Positions 24,001 to 34,704 of a stretch of DNA of 64,000 bases are shown piece by piece. The position numbers and the translations under genes are program-made. The stretch spans positions 44,260,699-44,324,698 of the forward strand of contig CM053272.1 of NCBI GenBank assembly GCA_028583415.1, written 5' to 3'. Source of the stretch: Protea cynaroides. Lineage: Eukaryota; Streptophyta; Magnoliopsida; Proteales; Proteaceae. Each line of letters begins with the position of its first letter. Positions within the stretch are counted from its first letter, which is position 1. Below the pieces are notes generated by a model, which worked only from the letters and a program-made list of their open reading frames with translations, ran no database searches and had not been told where the DNA came from.

Positions 24001-24762
24001 GCCTAGAGATGATGGTACTTGGAGCAATTGATAATAGTCAAAGAAGGAAAGGCAAGCTGTAAGAAGAAATTCCATCACCATGGTGAGGAGAGAACCTCGT
24101 CTTATAAATCCACCGGTTTCGGTGGTTAGATTGGGATCTAAGAATAGTTTTATGGATGGCTGAGACATTCAATAGGCAGAGTTTTGCCACTCTTCTGTTG
24201 AAGACTGATGGACAGAATTACTTTAACAAAATCAATATATATTATAGGTCGTTGGCCAAGCCTCTGCAGCAGACATGCTTCGCAGGGCCGCCTTGAAGGG
24301 TAATTTTTGTTGGACGACGGATAGAATCCTTTGTAAACGACTTAAATACGTGATTGAGTATATTGTAAATGGTAAAATGGCCTATCAAGATCCACTGAGA
24401 TTCAGTCATATATATTAAGAAAGAAGAAGAAGAAGAAGAAAAGATCAGTTTGACAGTTTTACCATGGATTGAACTTCTGATGCATATCTAGGTGAGAGTA
24501 AATACTCTTTCCTCCCTCGTATCCAAAATACCCAAAAAAACGAATCCCCACTCTACGAGTGTACGTAGTCATGTCAACCATTGGTTAAACAGCACATGTT
24601 TTTTAAGGCTATGTTTCATTGTAACCGATTTAGTTACAAGTAGATGAACTGCACTTGACATTGTCACCGGATGTGAGCTAGTTAAGTTTGATATAGAATC
24701 ATAGAAACAGTGGGCCCCTTTTGTTTGCTTATGCCATTTGCGAAGAAAAGAAGAAAAATAGC
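24001..24762. other. Intergenic, GAA microsatellite
   Basis: Contains a (GAA)n run at about 24421-24441. No gene or element end recognised before the inverted repeat at 24763. Confidence 0.3.
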
Positions 24763-25134
24763 GGATCCAAATCGTCTCCTGCGAGGGAATCCGCATGAGA
24801 CGTTGCTGCCTGTGTTCGATGCATGCCACGTGGAGTCGGATTTATCCGACGTCTCCTAAAATCCCATCGCAGGAGATAGAGGGATGAAACCATTGCAACT
24901 GATCCCTCTTTCTCTCTGGTTGAAAGAGTCATAGCAGCAGCCATAGTCTTTGGTTGAAAAGTCATAGCAGGTACCTGTTCTACCATGTCGTCGTGTTCGA
25001 CGTCGGCGAATTCACCATCTCCTGCAACGACACTTCTTCCTCTTCTTCCCTGCTACTCATCGTATTTTCCAGCGCCGTCGTTGGCGCTCCTGAAGAAAAA
25101 AGGGATTCAATAAGATGACTTCTTCCTCTATCTA

Positions 25135-25214
25135 GACCTCACGAACTCCACCGAAATCCCAGCATAGAACTCGTTGTAACCGATCTCCAAGTGTTCGAGT
25201 TAAGTCAACAAGCC
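25135..25214 (-). pseudogene. Probable LRR receptor-kinase fragment inside the Pack-MULE
   Basis: On the minus strand this reads GLLT, a stop codon, then LEHLEIGYNEFYAGISVEF. LE-LEIGYNEF followed by G-I/V-P-EF is the consensus of one leucine-rich repeat in PXY/TDR and related receptor kinases. Only about 25 residues match and there is an in-frame stop, so this can only be a dead captured piece. The parent gene family is an inference. Confidence 0.45.
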
Positions 25215-25747
25215 CACTAGTCTTCGGCCGGAGGGGTTTATCGCACAAAAACGCCTGGACGCAGGTTCCCTCTCAATCTCAGGGGAAAACAAGAAGAGAA
25301 TCAGACTTCGGTTAGTGCCGTTTGCTGTCAAGCCATTGGCTCCTATCACTTTGTTCGATTGAAACCCCTTTGCTCTTTGTCTAGCGGTTTCACTCATTTA
25401 TGTTTGTTTCCTTGCTCCTGCCAGCTTTATCGGTGAGTCAGCCATTCGGGAATAGATCCCTCCCTCTGGACAAAGGGGATTCTTCATCCCCCGATGCGGA
25501 AAATGCTCCAGTTTTCCATTCTCATATGAGGCCGGAAAGTTTATTGGCAACAGGTCGATCGGAAGTTGGTACTGGAAGGGTAGCCCTCTTTCGAAGATGT
25601 TGGAACTTTCAAGCGTCAATGCCATTTTGTCTACTTTAATAAAAATGCAAGTTATCTTTAACTGCATTTCTCTGTCCTGCTACTCTCCCAGGTGATTCAA
25701 GCCCATGCGGTTGAAAATCTTTTGTTTTCAATCGTGGTGGGACAGGT

Positions 25748-25870
25748 TACTGGAAAAATATATAAAAGATCGTTGGGCCACGCAGGTTCTCCATAATAAT
25801 TATGACCTATCCCCTTAGCCAATTTAGCTCTTAATACAGGATCATTCAAGTCAGATTTCTTTGTTATTGG
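25748..25870 (-). pseudogene. petD: Plastid petD exon 2 fragment (nuclear copy)
   Basis: The minus strand encodes the start of cytochrome b6/f subunit IV exon 2: TKKSDLNDPVLRAKLAKG, then GHNYYGEPAWPNDLLYIFPV, after which homology stops abruptly at 25748. Residues before the match (toward 25890) do not read as petD. The segment lies inside the Pack-MULE-like element, so plastid DNA was either captured by the element or was in its ancestral filler. It is too short to function, and there is no transit peptide. Confidence 0.9.
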
Positions 25871-26540
25871 GATAGGCGAATTCTTATGGACGGAAGAACT
25901 CAGATCTATTTCTGATAGTATTCTGTCTCTGAAGCAATCTCTCCCTATTTTGAGATTACAGTTAAGGTCAGTTAGGACTCAGGAGCGAAAAACAACAAAT
26001 ACCATGTCCTTATGTATAAATTGCAACAAAAAAAAAAAAAATCTTCTTCAACCTCACGATTCTGCAAGTCAAGATTCCAGCAAGTTTCTTAATCGCTTAT
26101 GCTCAACACCACAGTAAGTTTCTTAGCTGCAGAGAAGGAGAAGAGGGGATTTGATGCTTGGGATTTGTTGCTTCTCTGGTTTTAGAGATGCAGATACGAA
26201 AAAAAAAAAAAACTGAAGAAGAGATCTAGCATCGAATTCGAACAGCAAAGTTTCAGGGGAGAAGAAAATATTTGCATTTGATTTGAATGGCAAAGGAGAT
26301 TCGTCCAGCGAGGAGGATGATAGAGAGGAGTGGAGAACAAGGGAGGAATCCGAAAAGAAAAACAAAAGGATGGTAGAGAGAGAAAGAGAGAGGGATCAGC
26401 TGACGGTTTCATCACTGTTTTCTACGATGGGATTTTAGGAGACGTTGGATAAATCCGATTCCACGTGGCATGCATCGGACACAGGCAGCAATGTCTCCTG
26501 CGGATTCCCTCGCAGGAGACGATTTGGATCCTTAGCTTAA

Positions 26541-27132
26541 GTGTGATCAACCTTGAGAGAAATAAGGAAAACAACCAGTCCTTTCCCCAGTTTTAGAAGA
26601 AACCCACGAGTGTTTTAGAAGAAACCCACGAGTATGAGATACATGGGTTACGCACTTAGTTTCCTTTCAATTGCGTGAGTAAGATCTCTTTGTTTTGTTT
26701 ACAATTAAAGCAGTCCAGTAAGCAGATGAAAGCCCACCAAAGTTCAAAACACGTCCTGCCCGCCCCCTGTTTGCTGTACATAGCCCATTGTTTTTAATTT
26801 TGGGCATTCACCAATGCCTTTCAATTTTATGAATCAGAATCAGATCATCTACGATCAAAATCGTCTCCTGTCGTTCAATTCATCGGACGGACTAAAATAC
26901 TCGATACCTCGACTGGGGTTGCTAAATAGGTGGGATCCAGTGTAAGAGCCCCTGGAAAACACCAGATATGTCAATAGGGGGCCCACCTGACATCATATCC
27001 ACGATTTAAATATTTGGTGACAAAAACAAAAAGGTAGGCCCAACTTGAAACCGCCTTTGATTCCAAAACAACCTGCTACCGCTTACAAAAACGGACTCCG
27101 TAAAAAACCTTCAGCTCCTCGTCCGAGAGTCC
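26541..27132. other. Upstream region of the 99-residue gene
   Basis: Contains a 22-bp tandem duplication GTTTTAGAAGAAACCCACGA at about 26591-26634. ATCGTCTCCTGTCG near 26871 is a stray MITE-family end. Nothing else is recognised. Confidence 0.35.
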
Positions 27133-27138
27133 TATAAA
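27133..27138 (+). promoter_or_regulatory. TATA box of the 99-residue gene
   Basis: TATAAA sits in the context CCTATAAAAGCCC, 96 bp upstream of the ATG at 27229. Transcription would start near 27165, giving a leader of about 65 bases with a TTCACCCTCACC pyrimidine patch at the expected start zone. Confidence 0.75.
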
Positions 27139-27228
27139 AGCCCAAGGCTTCACCCTCACCAAAAGAAGCCTCTTTACTCTTTACCTTCACAGTTGCAGGT
27201 CGCAAGTAGTGTAAGTTTGAAGTTAAAA

Positions 27229-27528
27229 ATGGCGTTCGAGGGAAAAAATCAGTCGACATTGACAGAAGAAGGAAAGACGAAGAGCAGAACGAGGGCGGAG
27301 GAAGATAGAGAAGAAGCTGAAACCCTGAACACAGTGAGCAGCCATCTCTACCTGAAGCCTTCTCAGAACTCCGAGACCCTCGATAAAGATCAAATCCTCC
27401 GTCGTATCCGTCATCGTAAACGTGTAAACAAAGTCAGTAACGCCCTCCAGGCTTTGCTGAGCTCTCCTTTCTCCTCCAAATCCATTGCTGAACCGAACTG
27501 GCTCGACGACGCGTTCCCTGCTCCATAG
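27229..27528 (+). CDS. Small conserved-looking plant protein, 99 residues, function unknown
   Basis: An intronless frame starting MAFEGKNQ in a good plant context (AAAATGGCG) behind a well-placed TATA box, which argues for a real gene. The frame is open further upstream, but only through non-ATG codons. Residues 1-35 are acidic/basic and disordered-looking. Residues 50-75 (ETLDKDQILRRIRHRKRVNK, then VSNALQALL) form a predicted basic amphipathic helix, and the C-terminus is NWLDDAFPAP. This layout (LDKD--LRRIR-RK--NKV, short Ser-rich linker, W-DDAF-AP end) is like short uncharacterised plant proteins I have seen, but I cannot name the family. No signal peptide or membrane segment. A nuclear role is possible from the basic helix, but that is a guess. 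Confidence 0.75.
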   Translation: MAFEGKNQSTLTEEGKTKSRTRAEEDREEAETLNTVSSHLYLKPSQNSETLDKDQILRRIRHRKRVNKVSNALQALLSSPFSSKSIAEPNWLDDAFPAP

Positions 27529-28109
27529 TGATCTGCCCATCGGAACACTTAAGTCAGGGTTTCCCAGGGAAAGAACAAGAAAAAGCCAACTTTTGCTTCA
27601 GATCGCGCTGAAGAGTGTAGACGGTTCTGATTTCTCAAAGACACACACGATCGTTCATCTCTCACCTCTGCAACTTTTCTGTGGACGGACGGCGTGTACT
27701 ACTTTGGCTGTATCTTTCTTCATTTTTAACACTAATAACAAATGCTGTTTTGTTTGTAACTTCTACATGCATCAAAATGAGTAATTCTGAAATATTTTTT
27801 TTCATGGTCATAGATCTTATCAGCAGTTCTCTCAGATCTACTTTCAGTTAACATCAAAATCGGACAAGGTTTGGCTGATGTTAAAACCATCCAATATTGA
27901 TACGGATCAGTGGTTCAATCAATGGATGAATGATAAAAATTGGTATCAGATACCGATTACGGAATGGTATAAAATTACCTTAACCTTCCTAGGCAGTAGA
28001 AACTTATGGGTAAGTGTACAAAAGGCTATGGTATTTTCCAGATGGTAAACGGTTTAAGGCTGGTAAACTATATTAAATTATGATAAAACTAATTTCGTAA
28101 CACTAAATA
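27529..28109. other. 3' flank of the small gene
   Basis: GC content drops after about 27780. The 3' UTR probably ends near 27740-27800, where AATAACAAATG occurs. No other feature. Confidence 0.35.
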
Positions 28110-28690
28110 TATATAATGTAAACAGGTAAGAGATAATAAGAAGCTATCTCCAGTTTAGAGAAAGAGGAGAACGATGAGAAAGTTTGAACATATAAAAGAA
28201 TTGATGGTGAATAGTGAGTTGTGTGTGTATCCTTTACCTTGAGGGATCGTCTTCTACTTATAGAAGTTGCAAAGAAGCATGAAAGTATCGGGACTCAGGG
28301 AAGCAGATTGTCAATAAGACTGCCAGATGTTGCTCTGAGGGATGCCCAGGTCATAGACTCCGAGTAGGAGTGGAGGACCGTAGCCAAGGAAGCTAAATCG
28401 ATCAACAACAAGAGAGACACATGTCACTATACGATTGGTCGTATAGCCGTGAAGATCGACATCGTGTCGTACTAGGAGAAGGACTCCTATAACGTAATCC
28501 AATCACCTTAGGTCTCTAGACTCTGACCAGGAAACATAACACAATAGGATTATGCCTCCGACCAAGCGCCGTGTCTCGATAGGACTATGACTCCAAACGT
28601 GCAAGACCAAGAACTACATTGTTCGTCTGGTCGGCCTAGACGACTTCAGGTGCCACGTGTAAGATTTTAATTGGATGATATTTTTCCCAT
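28110..28690 (-). mobile_element. LTR-like dispersed repeat, copy 2
   Basis: The partner of 21150-21720 (shared ATCTCCAGTTTAGAGAAAGA, TTACCTTGAGGGATCGTC, GCCACGTGTAAGATTTTAA), more diverged at its left side. It ends near a (TA)n run at 28691-28703. Direct orientation relative to copy 1. Confidence 0.5.
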
Positions 28691-30601
28691 ATATATATAT
28701 ATAGGGGTTAAATAGGTAAAGGGTAAAAATTTTCAAATAAAAAAATGAAACTTCAATAGTTTTTTATTACATGTAAAATTTGGTAACACATGATTTTATT
28801 AAAAAAAAATGATTATATAAATTATTTAAATTTTTTACTATTTTTAGTAAATTAGTAATGATACTTATTAAATGTAAAATTTATTTTACTTTCAAAATGT
28901 AAGAGATTTGAAAGATAAAATATAAATTAGTAATTAAATATAAAATAATCTGTAATTAATTACTTAGTCATGTGATAACACATGTATTACAAAAGTTTCT
29001 TTTTAAAAATTTCACTTTATTTCTTTTAAATTCTTCTTACAACCGATCAGAATCAACTTTATGGGAAATTAAAAACACATAATAGTGTGGTGTTTGTGGA
29101 CTAACAATTAGTCCACGTCAACCTCTACTCAGTGGCAAGTTTAAAGCTAAACAAAATCGAGAACTTAGCAATATAAAGCTTAAGAAAATTCTTGAAAATT
29201 TTTTATTTTATAAAAAGAAAAAAGTTAGACATACATAATGCATCATAAAAATTGAAGTGTGTCACCAGGAAAATACTATTAAATTCTACAGCCAAATTAT
29301 TATATGGGTAGTCCAAAATGTCACTCATCTGACTTCCTATGTGCTGGCAAAACAGATACGTCCAACCAAGCTTGGCTACATGGACCACCTATAGACCCTT
29401 TATCCTTTTCTTTCACATATGAAACAAACAGGTTTCAGAACCAGTTAAAATCTAATCTCATGCTAGTTGAATACTTTCTATTATAGATGAAACAAAGTAA
29501 CAAGTACTCCTTCAATATATAGCCTATGATGTGAAAGGAAATTTGAAGTTTTCCAAGTTTTGTTTTATACATGAGTGGGGCCTTTGTTGGATCCCACCAA
29601 TCAATCTTTAACCATAGTTGTCATATTCAAAGTTCAATTTGATTTATTGTTATACAGCAATTGGATGTTAGACCAATTCATATCGGTATCGTACCGGTTT
29701 TGACATCGGCTGATATCATGTCCTTTACTGATACCTTAAACCATGCCTGTAGGCTGTAGCAAACTGCAAACCAGAAGAATCCATAAATATAGAAGTGAGA
29801 TTTAAGCACACAATGTACCACATTTTACTAATAAGTTTCAAAAAAATCAGGTAGCTATAGTGTGTGTCGCATTCAGCAGCTGATGGGGCGTACTGTTTGT
29901 GTGGCTCCCCCATTCCAACTCAGTTCTGTAGGGAATCCAAGGTGGGAATGTTCCCATTTCCACATGTGAGACTTTAAGATAAAATGGCAAAAGGTTCCTG
30001 GTTTAGCGGACCAAAGGAAAAATTGTGGTTTATCCTCCCATGCCTTGTCAGAATAACCATATGTCAAATTTCAGACATAAATTCAATAGAAAACTCTCCT
30101 ATGCTTTGTTTTGCCAGGTGGTCTATTTGGTTTTGACTGAAACTTTAAAACCTTTGGATCTATTGTCCAAAAATTTTAGCCTCAGCCAATCTGTCGTGGC
30201 AAACATAACTGCAAGACCAAGAACTTTCCTGGACCCAAAAAGACAAGGACCCCCACTCCCGATAATAATAATTAATTGATCAATCTCAACCTCTCCACAA
30301 GCAAATTGTGATGGATTTTCATTCAGGAATAGCTTCCTCTATGAGGAAATGCTATCACAAGAAGCACGTTTCAGACCAGCGTGACATTTACTTGCAGGGG
30401 TCAACTGTAGTCAATATTTGTGTGGAGGGTATATTAGCATTCCCTTCACGCTCACATTCAATAAGAATGATTGGACTTCAACCCAATTGCCCCAAACAAA
30501 GACTAAATCATACAGGATGAGAGATTAATAAGTTGCAGAGCATTGGTGAAAGATGTTTCGTTCAATACTATTGAAACAAACACATATGAACAGTTAACAT
30601 C
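28691..30601. other. Intergenic, 3' of the split pseudogene
   Basis: Very AT-rich to about 29300, then mixed sequence. A TATCGGTATCGTACCGG patch near 29680-29700 resembles the GATATCG-rich words at 3.1 kb. No gene recognised. The 3' UTR of the minus-strand gene would lie at its right end. Confidence 0.35.
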
Positions 30602-30965
30602 TCACTTCTTACTTAACAAGTCGCATGACGAAAGGAGACGTAATGCCTGGTTTGGGTTGTTCAAAACTGAAGATGATCTAGAAACCTGCATTTTCCTTTG
30701 TTTCAAGAACTCCAAGAAGTTCTGCAAGCATTGGGCTGGGGGTATGTCAAAATCACAGGTTCGAGCCTGCAGATCATCATCTGGGCCATTAGATTCAACT
30801 AAAGAACTGTCTTGAATAAAATAAATTAGATACTATTACTTCACCAAAAGGTAGAAAAGAGGCCCGCACCCAGAGCTTCTGTGCTTTATTTTTTTGGGGT
30901 TGGACTTCTAAACTTTCTCTTCCTCAGAGTCTGACAAGAAGACTTTCCTGCACGTAGAAGAATTC

Positions 30966-30967
<2 letters not shown>

Positions 30968-30999
<32 letters not shown>
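30968..30999. repeat. (GA)n microsatellite forming most of a 68-nt intron
   Basis: About 16 GA units on the plus strand, (CT)n on the minus strand, lie between the donor at 31015 and the acceptor at 30948 of the split gene's third intron. On the transcribed strand it supplies the polypyrimidine tract upstream of TTCTACGTGCAG. Confidence 0.85.
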
Positions 31000-31005
<6 letters not shown>

Positions 31006-32375
31006 TATCACATACCTCTCATGAGCTGCATGCAGAAGCAGATTGACAATGCCATTTGGAAGCATTCCAGGTATATCCTGACCCGGCTTATGTTGCTCTG
31101 TCTGTTTCTCTTTCATGTTCAACACTTTCATAACCCTCTGAGGGTCGACGTTTTCTCCTTTCAGCCCCCCTCCTCCGGCATTCTTTGCCTTCCCGAGCAA
31201 TTCTACAAAGAGAGCATAAATTACTGACAGATCCCTCGACAATGAATGAAAAAAGATCTACTGTGATGCACGGATCAATGAGATTCTTTTTCTCTGAGGG
31301 GCTTACGCAAAAAATGAAAAGGGTAAATTACAGTTGAGGTACCCCATGTTTGAGGAAACTACGTTTAGGGTATGTCATGTTTGAAAAACTACTTTGAGGT
31401 TCCTTGCTTTTATATTTCCAATTTTGCCCATGGAAACCACTCCTGTCTGTCTTTGATTCTCCTCCCCCACCCTCTGCAGGTCTCTTTCCCCACTGGCTTC
31501 TGCATCTTCCCCTCCCCCATACTCTGTGTAGCACCCTCCTCTACCCCATCATGCCCTCTCCCGTGCCCCATCTGCAACTCCCCCTCTCCTCGCCCTCCCC
31601 CCTGCCTTTCTTAATCCTGGTACTTCCTCTTTTATAAGGATGGATATAAGAAAAAGCCCTTAGTTTTGTTTTCTGGGTACTGTCCTCTAATGGGTATCCG
31701 TACCTTATGCCCTACCCTTAGTCTCTTCAATCATATTGCATCAATGGTGGATTCGTATTTTCAACATCTATGTTCACATTGTCAAATACAATCAAAGATA
31801 ACTAGATATTTTATTATTATGGTCGAAAACGAAGGGTAGTAGGAATTTACTTCTTCAATGATTCAATCATGGGCTGTCTTCGGATGGGGGGAAAAAATCA
31901 TGGGTTGTCAGGGAAGACAACAAAAGAAATCAAATTTCAGCCTATTATGTGCCATTTTCTCCCATTTCCTGTGTTGGGAAGAATCATTGATACCACATTG
32001 TTGATAGGATCTGGGTTTGTGGTGCCTCCGAGTGAAGGTAGTCTCCTCTGATGTGGTTGAAAGAGGGTTTATTCTCGTTATTGGATCGATTCAAGTGATT
32101 GTTACAGCAATCCTTCGGATGTGGCTCGTGATCTGTTTTCGATCTAAGTGGTCATAGGGCCTTGAGAAAGAGAAGAGGCAGGGACAGGGAGAGGTAGGGG
32201 GGGTGGGGGGGAGAGAGGGCATGGCAGAGCATGCAAGGAAGAGGCAGAGGAGGGTGTTATGCAGAGAATGGGGAGTGCAGAAGGCAAGAAGCCTGTGGGC
32301 TCATATTTCCTTCTGGCAAAGTGCTAAAGACTAATCTCTAGCTGCAATTTCTTAACCGCCGCAGTTTCTACTCCT

Positions 32376-32472
32376 GCACAAGCGGAGGAGCAAGTGGTTT
32401 AATTCAATGCGGAGCGAATAACCTTACCAGGGCTTGACATGCCACGAGTCCTCTTGAAAGAAAGGTCTTCGG
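32376..32472 (+). pseudogene. rrn16: Plastid 16S rRNA fragment (nuclear copy)
   Basis: The sequence GCACAAGCGGAGGAGCAAGT, GGTTTAATTCAATGC and AACCTTACCAGGGCTTGACA, then TGCCACGAGTCCTCTTGAAA, is the conserved 16S rRNA region around the 930-1000 helices, with the plastid-type AGGGCTTGACATGCC rather than the mitochondrial version. Several substitutions and lost homology on both sides show it is an old nuclear insertion. Confidence 0.88.
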
Positions 32473-33251
32473 GGCCCCTTCCTCACTCAAGTTTCGCATC
32501 ACCCTACTTGTGAACGGAAGCTCATACAACCACCTGACAATGACAGGCTTTAGACTATTAAAGTGGATGGCCAGGATCTCCATAAGGTCTTAGGAACAGT
32601 CATTTCATTTCAACCCTTACCGAAACAGAAATATTTCACCGAAATTTTGAATGAAGGGGTAGACTGGCTCTTACGTTATCCAGTAGTGCAGTATGCAAGG
32701 TTATAGGGTGACAAAACCTTCAAATTGTAGGAAATCCTCCTTTTAAAGAAATTACATTCATCTTTCTTCATGTAATCGTGGAGATGCTCCAATTTAAAAT
32801 CCCAAACCACTCTCCCCCCAAGAAAAAAGGGTGTGGCTCATGTCACCTAATTACCGTTGATAACCAGAATCTATATCCAACAATAGCAGCTAATCAAAAC
32901 AATTTCACACTCTAGAAACATTCTGACTCATGGGGAGAGCATTGGTCCTCTTTCAATGAATAATTTACAACTTTCTTTTTTACATCCATTTGCTCAATAA
33001 GAAGCTTAAAGCATAGTTTTTTCAAGAAACCAGTTTCTCACATGAAAAGAAATTTCTCAGAAACATATTCCCTTTAAAAAAGACTGTCCATGTATCCATC
33101 TGATCTAGGGAGGTGGTTTTTCCTTCTTATGCAACATGGCTAGAGCATCTGTGGCTGTTCACTTTGCCATTTGTTGATGTTCCTACAACTGGTTAGTGGT
33201 TCCCCAATCCATAAAATGGCATCAATCAAGAAAGCCAGTCCATAACATTCA

Positions 33252-33361
33252 GCCCATAATTGTCAAGGCGTCGCCTAGGCGTCTAGGGGCACTGGTGACG
33301 CCTTGGGCGTCCGTTAAGCCTCCAACACCTTGGTTCTCCTTGGCGCCTTGACAACTATGAT
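33252..33361. mobile_element. Short palindromic repeat with TTGTCAAGGCG ends
   Basis: Runs from CATAATTGTCAAGGCGTCGCC to GGCGCCTTGACAACTATG, with GCCTAGGCG inside. Related CCTAGGCG/CCTAGGTGAC words occur at about 60-90, 50385-50400 and 54966-55000, so it is a low-copy foldback family. No target duplication was resolved. Confidence 0.5.
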
Positions 33362-34191
33362 ACAGCCCCTATCTAAAAGCCTCAAGTATAATCCACACAT
33401 ACCTTAGTCCTTAAAAACTTTTGAGTCATTATTGAGAAAACTCCGTTAAATCCTCAAGAAGGATCAATGTTAACGCCCCAACCTCTGCATAACCGTTAAG
33501 ATATTGTCTTCTTTGACCCATGAGCCTCAAGGCTTTAAACGAGTCTTTTGTGGACTTGAGTTTCTCTGGCGTGCCCCACCGGAGTGAGTAGCCACGTATT
33601 TTCTCTAGCATGTCCCACCGGAGTGAGTAGCCTTGTATCCACGTTGATATTGTCCGTGTATGAACAGTTTTAATACGCGTTTTGACATGTTGGGGAGGCT
33701 AAGGGTTATCAACTAGTCCAATCTCTTCCCCCTAACCAATGTGAGACTAAGTTTGTGCACCCTTATCAATCTTCCGAACCACCTGGTACTTGCTGTATCT
33801 TAATGGGGACTCCTCAACAATCTCCCAAAATGGTCGGTACTTGCCGCCCTTGGCTGTTACATTCTCCCCCCTTCGGGCACAGCGTACCCGCTGTGGCCCC
33901 ACACGGTGTTGGGACCACTTTGATACCAATTCTAAAGCCCTAACCTCTGCACAACCATCAAGATATTGTCTTCTTTGGCCCATGGGTGATGCAGTCCAAG
34001 GACCAACCAGTAGTGGACCAGCCCAAGGATCTGTCAACATGGGCCCAACCCACACTGTTCACGCGGTACTGTTCACGTGAATAATACCAACAACAGTAGT
34101 TAGAATCTTTTGGTTAGTTTCCTAATTTTTAGTTTACTTTTTTCCATTGTTTAGTTTCCTAAAAATTAGGCTAGTTAGTTTAGAAGTCTTA

Positions 34192-34704
34192 GGCCCCGTT
34201 TGATAACACTCCAGCTCCCTACTTCTCTTGCTCCGGAGCTATTACCACTACCAACTGCCATCACCACCACTGGCACTGCCATCACCACCACCACCCCTCC
34301 ACCGCCACCACCACCACCCTCCACCCACCACCACTACCACCACCCTTCACCCACCACCACCGCCTCCGCCACCACCATCACCCCCCACCACTTACCACTG
34401 ACGCCGCCACTACCACCCACCACCTTTCACTACCGCCGCCACCACCACCGACCACCTACTACCACCACTGCCACCACCACCTATCACCACTGTCGCCACC
34501 CACCGCCACCACCACCCACTACCACCACCGCCACCAACACCACCACCACCACCAAATAGCATTTTGGAAGCATAGTCTTTTGATTTTGGAGCAGTGTTAT
34601 CAAACACTATTCTACTCCAAAAATCCTGACTTTGGAGAAGAAGTGGAAAACGACTCCGGACTAGAAATAGCTCCATGGGAGCTGGAGTGTTATCAAACGG
34701 GGCC
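34192..34704. mobile_element. PIF/Harbinger-type MITE with CCA-repeat core
   Basis: The ends are perfect inverted repeats, GGCCCCGTTTGATAACACTC and its complement (27 bp in all). They are flanked by TTA on both sides (34189-34191 and 34705-34707), the PIF/Harbinger target preference. The undisturbed 3' LTR reads GTCTTAGTTGC at the equivalent site, proving insertion. The middle 300 bp is a (CCA/CCG)n imperfect microsatellite, giving spurious open frames. Confidence 0.92.

Larger units (their letters stand above)
24763..26531. mobile_element. Pack-MULE-like element with long inverted repeats and captured fragments
   Basis: The left end (GGATCCAAATCGTCTCCTGC onward) and the right end (complementary, finishing GAGACGATTTGGATCC at 26531) pair for about 107 bp with few mismatches, then more loosely to about 150 bp (shared TGATGAAACC and TGATCCCTC words). 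The termini match the small foldback MITEs of this window, which have 9-bp duplications, so I place this in the Mutator superfamily. The flanks AAAAATAGC and TTAGCTTAA do not match, so no target duplication is visible. The 1.5-kb interior has no transposase but contains a plastid petD segment and a probable LRR-receptor fragment, as in Pack-MULEs. GC content is higher than in neighbouring sequence. Confidence 0.8.
31203..33471. other. Left part of the 9.4-kb intron of the split pseudogene
   Basis: Contains a GGGTAAATTACAGTTGAGGTACCCC stretch near 31320, resembling one arm of the foldback type at 61236; a C/T-rich patch 31440-31620; G-runs near 32195-32210; the plastid 16S fragment at 32376; and a CAAGGCG-type palindrome at 33252-33361. 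No coding exon was found. Confidence 0.45.

Noticed and set aside
25400..25667. Overlapping 79- and 89-residue frames on both strands
   Set aside because: Both lie in the Pack-MULE interior and neither resembles a known domain; likely captured or random sequence.
34200..34559. 119-residue Pro/Thr/His-rich open frame
   Set aside because: It is the translation of the CCA/CCG microsatellite inside a MITE, with no coding signature.
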